The notes under the pieces were generated by a model. That model was not told the DNA's origin. It did no database searches and saw only the letters and a program-made list of their open reading frames with translations. A program made the translations under genes and the position numbers. Below are positions 57,353 to 64,000 of a DNA stretch of 64,000 nucleotides, one piece after another (within the stretch, counting starts at the first letter, position 1; the number at the start of each line of letters is the position of its first letter). Source of the stretch: Streptomyces hundungensis (GTDB lineage Bacteria > Actinomycetota > Actinomycetes > Streptomycetales > Streptomycetaceae); contig NZ_CP032698.1 of NCBI RefSeq assembly GCF_003627815.1, forward strand, positions 5,208,001-5,272,000, written 5' to 3'.

Positions 57353-58534
57353 CTAGGCCACCCCGGCCAGGGCGCGCATCGGTGCCCGGCCCATCAGCTC
57401 GTAGGCGTAGGCCGCCGACGTCAGCGTCATGTGGTGGTGCCAGCCGGGGTAGGAGCGGCCTTCGAAGTCGGCGAGGCCGAACCCGTCGGCGAGCGTGCCG
57501 AGCGTCGTCACGGTGGCGTCTGCGGTGGCGGCCAGGGCGAGCAGCCGCTCGATGCGTTCATGGACCAGGTTGGTGACCCAGACCCGGCCGGGGCCCGCGC
57601 CCGACGCCGGCCAGGGGGCGAACACCCGGCACAGCGAGCGGCCGCGCGCCGGGCCCGGCAGACGCACCACACAGGTGGAGACCCGCACCATGCGGCCGGC
57701 GCCCGCGGCGGTCTGCCCCAGCGCGGTGACGGTGCGACCGTGCCGGGCCAGCAGGCGCCGGGCGTCGAGGGGTTCGCCGCCGAGCGCGGTCACCGGCTCC
57801 GGGGCGGCGTCCTGCTCCAGCGGGAGCATCGCGGTCGCCTGCGGCACGCCCACGACGAAGTCGTGGCGGCGATCGGCCAGGGCTCGGGCCAGGGCACTGG
57901 CCTGGCGGTCGTGGCCGAGGTCGGCCACCAGGGGAGCGCCCAGCGACACCGACTCCTCGGCGAGCGAGTCGACCAGGTTCAGAATGTGCGCGGACACCGA
58001 CTGTTCGCGGTGCTGCGCGGGGATGCGGGCGCGCGCCATCAGCTCCGCGTCCCGGCTCCAGCGCCCCGGCAGCAGCATCCGCCAGTCGACGGGGAGCCGC
58101 GCGTGCTCGCCGGCCAGGAAGAGGCCGATGCCCGCCTGGCAGTTGACGATCTTCCCGAGCTCGGGCTGGAAGCGCCGGTGCACTCCGGCGGTGTGCACGC
58201 CGCGCTTGGGGGCGACCGCCCAGCCGATCGTCCACGCCCGCGCGGACGTGCGCGACTGAGCCCACTCCAGCAGGGCCCTGCGGACCGGCTGCCACTCCCA
58301 CGGGCTGGAGTTCACGAACTGCTGGAGCACCGGGGCCGCGCCGGGAGCGCCCGCCGCCGCGGCGATCTCGCGGATCGATTTCTTGCCGGGCGCGTTCAGT
58401 ACTCCGCGCAGGTAGAGGTGGGCGGAGCGGCGCTGATCCGAGCGCGGCAGCTCCGCGAAGAGGTCCCGCGCGAACGCGCCGAGCGGGTCCGGGGCAGGCG
58501 CCTTCGGCAAACGAGTCACTACCTGCACGGACAT
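57353..58534 (-). CDS. IS701-transposase-like protein, catalytic residues lost (domesticated)
   Basis: A 393-residue protein; the ATG at 58534 follows GGGAGGGGAG. It aligns by eye with IS701 transposases throughout: RRALLEWAQ, GVHTAGVHRRFQPELGK, IVNCQAGIGLFLA, PVDWRMLLPGRW, PLVADLGHD, and DFEGRSYPGWHHHMTL. The first catalytic Asp region (IDDTGFPK in active members) reads IGWAVAPK (Gly104-Trp105), and the YRELK Glu position reads GTLAD. Only the middle Asp remains. No terminal inverted repeats are seen. It is probably a DNA-binding protein now, and a butyrolactone-type operator lies 30-55 bases upstream. Confidence 0.85.
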   Translation of the reverse strand: MSVQVVTRLPKAPAPDPLGAFARDLFAELPRSDQRRSAHLYLRGVLNAPGKKSIREIAAAAGAPGAAPVLQQFVNSSPWEWQPVRRALLEWAQSRTSARAWTIGWAVAPKRGVHTAGVHRRFQPELGKIVNCQAGIGLFLAGEHARLPVDWRMLLPGRWSRDAELMARARIPAQHREQSVSAHILNLVDSLAEESVSLGAPLVADLGHDRQASALARALADRRHDFVVGVPQATAMLPLEQDAAPEPVTALGGEPLDARRLLARHGRTVTALGQTAAGAGRMVRVSTCVVRLPGPARGRSLCRVFAPWPASGAGPGRVWVTNLVHERIERLLALAATADATVTTLGTLADGFGLADFEGRSYPGWHHHMTLTSAAYAYELMGRAPMRALAGVA

Positions 58535-58563
58535 GGTGGGCTCCCCTCCCTTGGTGACGAGAG

Positions 58564-58589
58564 AAAAATACAAAACGTTCTGTACTTTT
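58564..58589. promoter_or_regulatory. 26-bp ARE-like operator (butyrolactone receptor type)
   Basis: A near-perfect palindrome: 22 of 26 bases match their reverse complement, with half-sites AAAAATACAAAACG and AAAAGTACAGAACG. It is strikingly AT-rich for this genome. Its length, A-rich flanks and TACAnAACG core resemble autoregulatory elements bound by ArpA/ScbR-type receptors. It lies 30-55 bases before the IS701-like start and about 230 before the divergent TetR gene. Confidence 0.8.
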
Positions 58590-58821
58590 ACCAGTCCTGA
58601 ACCGGCACTTTCCGTCCCCGATCCGCTCGCCGCCGGAAGTCGACGGGTGGCCGGAAGGCGGCGGCGTGATGGCGTGATGAAGCGCATGACCCTGCCGAGC
58701 AAGGCGCCAACGACCCACAGGAGGTGTGCAGTTGTGGCAAGTTTGCCTAGGCGCACGGTGTGGCGCACCGCATGCTGGGCACCGAGTGCACACGACGACA
58801 CAGGCGAGGAAAACAAAGAGG

Positions 58822-59427
58822 ATGACCAAGCAGGACAGGGCTGTGCGCACGCGGGCAGCCCTCATCCGCTCCGCGGCCACGGAGTTCGACCGCAGTGGCT
58901 ACGCCGGTGCCTCCATGAGTCAGATCACCAAGACCGCGGGCCTGTCCACCGGCGCCCTGACCTTCCACTTCAGCTCCAAGAGCGAACTCGCCGACGCGGT
59001 GGTGACCCGGGCGCGCGCCCAGGTGGTGGACGTCCTCGATGAGGTGGCCCTGAACACCAAGGGCACCGCGATGGACCGCCTGGGCGCGGTCGTGATCGCC
59101 CTGGCCCGCGCCCTCCACGACGACGTGGAGGTACGCGGCGCCGCCCGCCTGGAGCAGGAACGTCCCCGGAACGCACCGAACTGGTCGGCCGACTGGTATC
59201 CGGTGATACGGCACCTCGCGGGCCTGGCCTGCCGCTCGGGCGACCTCCCCGGGTCGGTGCGCTCCGACCAGGTGGCCGCGCTCGCGGCGCTGTTCGTGCG
59301 CGGCGCCGACCTCCATGGGCGCACCCACCGGGGTCATGACCCCGGCGGATGCCCCTTCGAAGAGTTCGCGGACCTGTGGTCGATAGCCCGGCGCGGCCTG
59401 CTGGCGGCGTCGGACCCGACGGCGTGA
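58822..59427 (+). CDS. TetR regulator, ArpA/ScbR-like (butyrolactone receptor family)
   Basis: A 201-residue regulator. The ATG at 58822 (MTKQDRAVRTRAALIRSAA) has AAAGAGG upstream and begins almost as ScbR does. The helix-turn-helix is MSQITKTAGLSTGALTFHF. The ligand half is less like true receptors than the copy at 61.2 kb (the RAGVRL stretch reads RGAARL), so it may be a pseudo-receptor responding to other ligands (inference). It diverges from the IS701-like gene across the operator region. Confidence 0.85.
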   Translation: MTKQDRAVRTRAALIRSAATEFDRSGYAGASMSQITKTAGLSTGALTFHFSSKSELADAVVTRARAQVVDVLDEVALNTKGTAMDRLGAVVIALARALHDDVEVRGAARLEQERPRNAPNWSADWYPVIRHLAGLACRSGDLPGSVRSDQVAALAALFVRGADLHGRTHRGHDPGGCPFEEFADLWSIARRGLLAASDPTA

Positions 59428-59448
59428 CCCGCGTGCGGTCGGCGCCGG

Positions 59449-60246
59449 TCAGATCGCGGTCAGGCCCCCGTCCGTCGCCACCGCCGACCCCGTGACGAAG
59501 GACGCGCGATCGCTGCACAGCCACAGCGCGCCCTGCGCGACCTCCACCGGATCGGCCATGCGTCGCTGGATCTGGCGGGCGACGAACACCTCCTCAAGTG
59601 CGGGGGTTTCCGCGATCACGCCCTCCAGGAGTTCGGTCCGGGTGCTGGCCACCACCAGCGCGTTGACCCGTATCCCGCGCGCGCCGTACTCCGCTGCCGC
59701 CGCCTTGGTCAGGCCCAGCACGGCGTGCTTGGCCGCCACGTACGGAGCGACCGCACCGGTCGCCACCACGCCCGCCGAACTGGAGGTGTTGACGATCGCG
59801 CCGGATCCCGTCGCCAGCATCGCGGGGATCTGGTGCCGCAGGCAGTTCCAGACGCCGCGGACATTGACGTCCATGATCCGGTCGTACACCTCGTCGTCGA
59901 CCTCGTGCAGGTCGGCGCCGGCCGAGGCCCAACCGGCGTTGTTGAAGGCCCCGTCGAGCCGGCCGAAGCTCTCCACCGCGCGGTCCACCGCGCGCGCGAC
60001 GTCCGCGCCCCGTACGACATCGCCCGCGCTGGCGACCGCACGGCCGCCCGCCCCGGTGATCTCCTCGACCAGCGCCGCCAGCCGGTCCTCGCGGCGGGCC
60101 ATCAGCACCACGGCCGCCCCCTCGGCCGCGAACAGGCGTGCCGCCGCGGCGCCGATCCCGCTGGACGCGCCCGTGATCATGACGACCTTGCCCTCGACCA
60201 TGCCCGGTCCGGTCTTCGCCGCCGTCAGCGTGCCGCTGTCGTTCAC
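59449..60246 (-). CDS. short-chain dehydrogenase/reductase, butyrolactone reductase-like
   Basis: A 265-residue SDR from GTG at 60246. The cofactor loop is ITGASSGIGAAAARLF, catalytic Ser in VNTSSSAGV, and YxxxK is YVAAKHA. MARREDRL after strand 2 suggests NADPH preference. Placed between two butyrolactone-receptor genes and near afsA, it is a good candidate for the ketone reductase that sets the 6-hydroxyl of a butyrolactone signal (BarS1/ScbB role). The HAD-like gene precedes it by 77 bases on the same strand. Confidence 0.88.
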   Translation of the reverse strand: MNDSGTLTAAKTGPGMVEGKVVMITGASSGIGAAAARLFAAEGAAVVLMARREDRLAALVEEITGAGGRAVASAGDVVRGADVARAVDRAVESFGRLDGAFNNAGWASAGADLHEVDDEVYDRIMDVNVRGVWNCLRHQIPAMLATGSGAIVNTSSSAGVVATGAVAPYVAAKHAVLGLTKAAAAEYGARGIRVNALVVASTRTELLEGVIAETPALEEVFVARQIQRRMADPVEVAQGALWLCSDRASFVTGSAVATDGGLTAI

Positions 60247-60323
60247 CTTGCTCTTCTCCCCGCTCGTATCGGATCCGGGCGTGCCTCGTGCCTGCCCGGT
60301 GTTCGCCTAGGGCCCGATGGCCG

Positions 60324-61064
60324 TCAGCGCGTGGCGCCCGTTCCCGGCGTCGGGTGCGGCGCCGTGACGCCACCCCAGCTCGTGCCGGCCGCGGCCTCCG
60401 CGTCGATGGTGCGCAGCAGCGGCTCGTCGATGGCGTGCAGCGAGTCGACGAGGTGGCGCACCCCCGCTTCGCGCATCAGCTGACGCTGGTGGCTGTGCTC
60501 GAAGGTGCTGGGGTGGCCGATGAAGGCGATGTTCAAGGAGCGCGCGGCCTGCGCGACGCGCGCCACGTCGTCGATGAAGACGACCTGGTCGTGGTCGAGC
60601 CCGAAGATCTCGGTGGTGATCTCCTTCAGGCCGGGCCGGAAGTCGTTGGTGCACACATAGCCGGGGCCGTCGAACAGGTCCGCGTACGCGCCCAGGAAGT
60701 GGTCGAAGTGCGACTTGTCGAGGCCGCCGTAGCACACGGTGGAGAGCCCGAGGCCGCGCAGCCGGTGCAGCAACTCGACGGCTCCGTCCAGGAGATGGAC
60801 CGGGTGGTCCTGGACGTAGGCGGCGCGCTCCTCGAAGTAGGTGGCGAGCGCTTCGGGCCCGGTCATCGTGGCTCCGACCGCCTCGGCCATGCGCTCTCCG
60901 GCCACCGCCCGCGTCTGGGAGAAGATGCGGCCTTCGAGCTCGGCGCTGTAGGTGCCGCCCCGGCCCACGATGAACTGGTGGATGACGGGGCTGAAGGTGT
61001 CGTTGAGCAGTACGCCGTCGATGTTGATCGCGGCGAGCCGGAGCCGGCCCAGGTCCTTGTTCAT
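60324..61064 (-). CDS. HAD-like protein with altered nucleophile motif
   Basis: A 246-residue HAD-fold protein. The ATG at 61064 follows GGAG. Motif I, normally DxDG, reads INIDGVLLND, placing Asn14 at the nucleophile position. Later motifs remain: VCYGGLDKSHF, Lys in RPGLKEITTEIFG, and VVFIDDVARVAQAA. Without the Asp, phosphatase activity is doubtful; it may bind a phosphorylated ligand or have changed chemistry. It lies between the SDR and receptor genes on the same strand. Confidence 0.8.
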   Translation of the reverse strand: MNKDLGRLRLAAINIDGVLLNDTFSPVIHQFIVGRGGTYSAELEGRIFSQTRAVAGERMAEAVGATMTGPEALATYFEERAAYVQDHPVHLLDGAVELLHRLRGLGLSTVCYGGLDKSHFDHFLGAYADLFDGPGYVCTNDFRPGLKEITTEIFGLDHDQVVFIDDVARVAQAARSLNIAFIGHPSTFEHSHQRQLMREAGVRHLVDSLHAIDEPLLRTIDAEAAAGTSWGGVTAPHPTPGTGATR

Positions 61065-61242
61065 GAACTCTCCGTGAAATGAGGAGCGGCTCGACGGCCG
61101 CAGTGGTCGGGGGATGCGCCGCCCGCCGGGACGCGGCCGGGCGCGGTGCGCGCGCCCGGGCCCGCACCCGCGGCGGGGCGGCCGGGGTCGGGGCAGGGGG
61201 TGTGCCCGTCGCGGAGGGGGGCGACGGCCGGGGGTGGTCCGC

Positions 61243-61896
61243 TCAGCGCACCAGGGTGGCGACGCGTCGCGTGCTCACCTTGGCGCCGGCGGCGCCGGAC
61301 GCGGTGGCGATGCCGGGCAGCAGGATCTTCCACATCTGGACGGCGCGCTCCGGGAGGTCCTTGCGGCCGCTCGCGATCCAGGAGTACATCTGCATGCCCG
61401 TACAGGCCGCGACGACGAAGTCGGCCACCATGTGCGCATCCACGCCGTCGGCCAACTCGCCCTTCTCGCGGGCGACTTCGAGGCACTCCTGCATGATGCC
61501 CGCCCACTCCTGATAGGGCGTGGCGTCCTCGACGCCGAAGCTGTTCTGCTCGTTGGTCAGCCGTACGCCCGCCCGCAGCAGCGGATCGATCTGCAACTGC
61601 CGCGACCACACCAGCGTGATGTCGATGATCCGCTGCAAGCCCTGCGAGGTGACGTACGGGGTGATCGTGTCCGGCTGGGAGTTCATCACCGCGCGTGCGA
61701 GGTCCTCCTTGGAGTCGAAGTGGAAGTACATCGCGCCCGGCGTGAGCCCCGCCCGTTTCATGATCTTGGTGATGCTGGCGCCGGCGAAGCCGAACTCGTC
61801 GAAGACCTCGGCGGCCGATCTCACGAGGGTCTCGCGCGTCCTCAACGCTCGTTCTTGCTGGGCCCGTTCGGCCCTGGTCCCCGGCTTGGCGCTCAC
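61243..61896 (-). CDS. gamma-butyrolactone receptor, ArpA/ScbR-like TetR regulator
   Basis: A 217-residue regulator. GTG at 61896 (VSAKPGTRAERAQQERALRTR) with AGAGG seven bases before is chosen over an upstream TTG. The helix-turn-helix is ASITKIMKRAGLTPGAMYFHF; the ligand domain has LRAGVRLTNEQNSFG and YQEWAGIMQECLEVA, with the Trp typical of signal-binding receptors. It is divergent from afsA, the classical arrangement in which the receptor represses itself and the synthase until the signal accumulates. Confidence 0.92.
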   Translation of the reverse strand: MSAKPGTRAERAQQERALRTRETLVRSAAEVFDEFGFAGASITKIMKRAGLTPGAMYFHFDSKEDLARAVMNSQPDTITPYVTSQGLQRIIDITLVWSRQLQIDPLLRAGVRLTNEQNSFGVEDATPYQEWAGIMQECLEVAREKGELADGVDAHMVADFVVAACTGMQMYSWIASGRKDLPERAVQMWKILLPGIATASGAAGAKVSTRRVATLVR

Positions 61897-61910
61897 TCCG
61901 ACACCTCTCG

Positions 61911-61938
61911 ACAAAGAAAACGATCGTCCTTTATCTTA
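61911..61938. promoter_or_regulatory. candidate receptor operator in the receptor/afsA intergenic region
   Basis: An AT-rich patch, ACAAAGAAAACGATCGTCCT then TTATCTTA, lies in the 143 bases between the divergent receptor and afsA genes. The core ACGATCGT is palindromic and the A-rich left and T-rich right flanks resemble an ARE, but outer symmetry is weak. The location suits control of both genes. Confidence 0.5.
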
Positions 61939-62039
61939 TGGCCGACCGCGATCACCGCGGCAACCCCGCGGACAACGGCCGTCCGCGTCCACCTCCGCGG
62001 ACCTCGGCCGGTTCGCGTTCCACGCTCCGGGAGACATCC

Positions 62040-62990
62040 GTGACTGTCCTCACCGCGCACCACCACGCCCTCGCTCCCGTCGTCCCCCGGCAGTATGTGC
62101 ACAAGGCCGCCCAGAGCGAGGTTCTGCTCAACGGCTGGGAGCGCCTGGGGGCCGATACGTTCAGAATCACCGCGCAATGGCCCAGATCGCACACCTTCTA
62201 CGACTCGGTCAACGGCCAACACGACCCGCTCCTGGTCGCGGAGAGCGTCCGCCAGGCCGTGCCGCTGCTCAGTCACCTCGGATACGACGTCCCCTTCGGG
62301 CACCGCCAGATCTGGGACCACCTCACCTGGGCCGTCGACCCGGACGCCATGGCGAGCGCCGGGGCTCCCGCGGAGATAGAGATGCGCGTCAAGTGCTCCG
62401 ACGTCGTCCGCCGCGGCAGCCGCCTCGCGGCCCTCAGCATGGACATCGAGATCATCCGCGACGGCGTCCCGCTCGGCACCGCCGCCACCCGGTTCACCAA
62501 CCAGTCGCCGTCCGTCTACGCGCGGCTGCGCGGCGACTACGCCTTCGCCGAGCTCGCCGCCTCGCGGGTGGTCGCCCTCGCTCCGCCGCTGCCGCCGCAG
62601 TGGGTCGGCCGCGACCGCTTCCGCGATGTGGTGCTGTCGCCGAGCGACCAGCCGAACCTGTTCCAGCTCCGCGTCGACCTCAACCACCCGGCGCTCTTCG
62701 ACCACCCCGTCGACCACGCTCCCGGCATGTTGATGCTGGAGGCCGCGCGCCAGGCCGCCCATGCGGTGGCCCACCCCGCGTTCGCGGTCATCACCGGCAT
62801 GGACACCCGCTTCAGCCGGTACGTCGAGTTCGACGCCCCCTGCTGGATCGAGGTGGAGGCCCTGCCCGCGCAACTGCCCACGCACATCTCCTCGCGGGTG
62901 ACGGCCCGCCAGCACGGCGAGCCCGTCTTCGCCGCCACCGTCACGGCCCGGAGCGGCCCCGCGGTCACCGAGGCGCTCCACCTCTTCTGA
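62040..62990 (+). CDS. AfsA-type gamma-butyrolactone synthase
   Basis: A 316-residue protein from GTG at 62040 with GGGAGA upstream; an ATG at 61938 would add 34 residues across the operator and is less likely. Two AfsA hotdog repeats are seen: YVHKAAQSEVLLNGWERLG with ITAQWPRSHTFYDSV, and LRVDLNHPALFDHPVDHAPG with MLMLEAARQAAH. AfsA enzymes join a beta-ketoacyl chain from ACP to DHAP, the first step of A-factor-type signals. It pairs with the divergent receptor gene and the nearby reductase. Confidence 0.93.
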   Translation: MTVLTAHHHALAPVVPRQYVHKAAQSEVLLNGWERLGADTFRITAQWPRSHTFYDSVNGQHDPLLVAESVRQAVPLLSHLGYDVPFGHRQIWDHLTWAVDPDAMASAGAPAEIEMRVKCSDVVRRGSRLAALSMDIEIIRDGVPLGTAATRFTNQSPSVYARLRGDYAFAELAASRVVALAPPLPPQWVGRDRFRDVVLSPSDQPNLFQLRVDLNHPALFDHPVDHAPGMLMLEAARQAAHAVAHPAFAVITGMDTRFSRYVEFDAPCWIEVEALPAQLPTHISSRVTARQHGEPVFAATVTARSGPAVTEALHLF

Positions 62991-63066
62991 CGCCTCCCCG
63001 GCAGGGCCCGCGCCGCCCACCCGCCGTGATCGTTCGATCGAGCGCTCAAGTGCGTTGTGCGTACGC

Positions 63067-63948
63067 TCACTTCACGGCGCCGGCCATCACCCCCGACACG
63101 AACTGCCGCTGGAAGGCGAAGAAGACGGCGAGCGGGATGACCATCGAGACGAAGGCGCCCGGCGCCAGCACGTCGATGTTGTTGCCGAACTGGCGGACCT
63201 GTTGTTGCAGGGCCACCGTGATCGGCGGGTGCTTGGAGTCGGCGAAGATCAGCGCCACCAGCATGTCGTTCCAGACCCACAGGAACTGGAAGATGCCGAG
63301 CGAGGCGATCGCCGGGCCGCCGAGCGGCATCACGACCCGGGTGAACAGCCGGATCTCGCCCGCCCCGTCGAGCCGGGCCGCCTCCAGGAGCTCCCTGGGG
63401 ATCTCCGCGAAGAAGTTGCGGAGCAGGAAGATCGCGAAGGGCAGGCCGAAGGCGACATGAAAGATGATCACGCCGATCGTCGTCTCGAAGATCCCGACCT
63501 GCCCGAACAGCTTGGCCACCGGCACGAGGGCGACCTGCACCGGCACCACCAGCAGGCTCACCACGACCATGAACCACCAGTCGCGGCCCGGGAAGTCCAT
63601 CCACGCGAAGGCGTAACCGGCGAGCGAGCCGATGACGACGACCAGGACGGTGGCCGGGACGGTGATGGCGACCGTGGACCACAGGGAGTTGGTGATCGTG
63701 CTGTTGTCGAGCAGGTGGGCGTAGTTGTGGAAGGTCAGCCGGGACGGGTCGGCGAAGGTCTTCCACCAGCCCGTCGAGGCGATGTCGGCGGGGCTGCGCA
63801 GCGAGGACAGCAGCAGCCCGACGGTCGGCATCAGCCACAGCAGACCCACCAGGATCAGGAAGATCCGCAGCACGCCGCCGCCGGCCCGCGAGGCGACGCG
63901 CGCGGGCAGCGACTGCCGGGCCTTGACGATCCCATCGACAGCGGTCAT
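63067..63948 (-). CDS. carbohydrate ABC transporter permease (MalG-like)
   Basis: A 293-residue inner-membrane permease with six helices. The ATPase-contact EAA loop is EIPRELLEAARLDGAGE followed by VVMPLGGPAI, and the C-terminus QRQFVSGVMAGAVK is characteristic of MalG-type permeases of sugar importers. The remaining transporter genes would lie to the right of the window on the same strand. It converges on afsA and marks the end of the signalling island. Confidence 0.93.
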   Translation of the reverse strand: MTAVDGIVKARQSLPARVASRAGGGVLRIFLILVGLLWLMPTVGLLLSSLRSPADIASTGWWKTFADPSRLTFHNYAHLLDNSTITNSLWSTVAITVPATVLVVVIGSLAGYAFAWMDFPGRDWWFMVVVSLLVVPVQVALVPVAKLFGQVGIFETTIGVIIFHVAFGLPFAIFLLRNFFAEIPRELLEAARLDGAGEIRLFTRVVMPLGGPAIASLGIFQFLWVWNDMLVALIFADSKHPPITVALQQQVRQFGNNIDVLAPGAFVSMVIPLAVFFAFQRQFVSGVMAGAVK

Positions 63949-63979
63949 CGCCTGGCCCCCTTGCGTACGCGACGAACGG

Positions 63980-64000
63980 TCATCGCCTGCCCTCCCGTCG
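63980..64000 (-). CDS. possible 3' end of upstream gene (partial)
   Basis: A frame entering from the right edge reads RREGRR and stops at 63980-63982. It probably is the C-terminus of the preceding transporter gene, such as a MalF-like permease, but only six codons are visible. Its stop overlaps the ATG of a 12-codon frame (63945-63983), whose own stop overlaps the MalG-like start. Confidence 0.3.
   Translation of the reverse strand, partial: RREGRR

Noticed and set aside
57353..58534. Active IS701 insertion sequence
   Set aside because: Two of three catalytic acids are replaced, no terminal inverted repeats or target duplication could be seen, and the gene has its own regulated-looking promoter.
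61938..62039. Upstream ATG of the AfsA gene (34 extra residues)
   Set aside because: It would place coding sequence across the divergent promoter/operator and adds a basic Pro-rich stretch absent from AfsA proteins; GTG at 62040 has a ribosome site and gives the family N-terminus.

Overview
The window is from a high-GC actinomycete, almost certainly a Streptomyces. Signs are a GC-rich third codon position in every gene, an rRNA operon without spacer tRNAs, the gene order mtnA-mtrA-mtrB-lpqB-comF-hpf-(LuxR regulator)-secA that I associate with Streptomyces, a very large NAD-glutamate dehydrogenase, and butyrolactone-type signalling genes. Replicon and species cannot be fixed from sequence alone. 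All functions are read from protein motifs and gene context; nothing was searched.

Layout. 1-3.8 kb: end of 16S, then 23S and 5S rRNA with a strong terminator. 3.8-9.3 kb (minus): a MoxR/DUF58/DUF4350/DUF4129 membrane-associated operon plus a multi-pass membrane protein. 9.4-18.2 kb (plus): mtnA, the MtrAB-LpqB envelope/development signalling system, comF, hpf and a LuxR-type response regulator. 18.1-19.9 kb (minus): a YcaQ-like winged-helix protein and a GNAT acetyltransferase. 20.1-31.3 kb: secA, an Rv3235-like gene, small conserved genes, a DJ-1/PfpI protein and NAD-GDH. 31.3-35.2 kb: a GT87-like mannosyltransferase, a polysaccharide-export ABC pair and a divergent TetR regulator. 35.2-35.6 kb: a block of dispersed-type repeats that marks the change from core to accessory DNA.

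35.7-48.9 kb is a compact accessory cluster. On the minus strand run an ALAS-family alpha-oxoamine synthase, a TauD-type dioxygenase, an unusual ketosynthase III, an ATP-grasp ligase, an AMP-forming ligase with an extra N-terminal domain, an NADP reductase, an MFS exporter, a PLP aminotransferase and an M20 amidohydrolase, mostly translationally coupled. A divergent XRE regulator with a metallo-beta-lactamase-fold hydrolase lies upstream. This looks like a biosynthetic cluster for a small aminoketone/amide metabolite; the ALAS has Ser where glycine-specific ALAS has Thr.

49.1-63.0 kb is a signalling island. A plus-strand operon (two P-loop kinase-like paralogues, MFS exporter, AvrD-like synthase, FabH, ACP, HAD phosphatase, MarR, quinone-reductase-like enzyme, unknown protein) looks like a self-contained pathway for a syringolide/butenolide-like molecule. 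Next to it is a second, classical gamma-butyrolactone system: AfsA synthase, two ArpA/ScbR-type TetR regulators, an SDR reductase and a HAD-like protein. Between the two halves sits an IS701-transposase-like gene that has lost two of its three catalytic acids; a 26-bp near-palindrome of butyrolactone-receptor-operator type lies just upstream of it. The window ends in a sugar ABC permease gene (minus strand).
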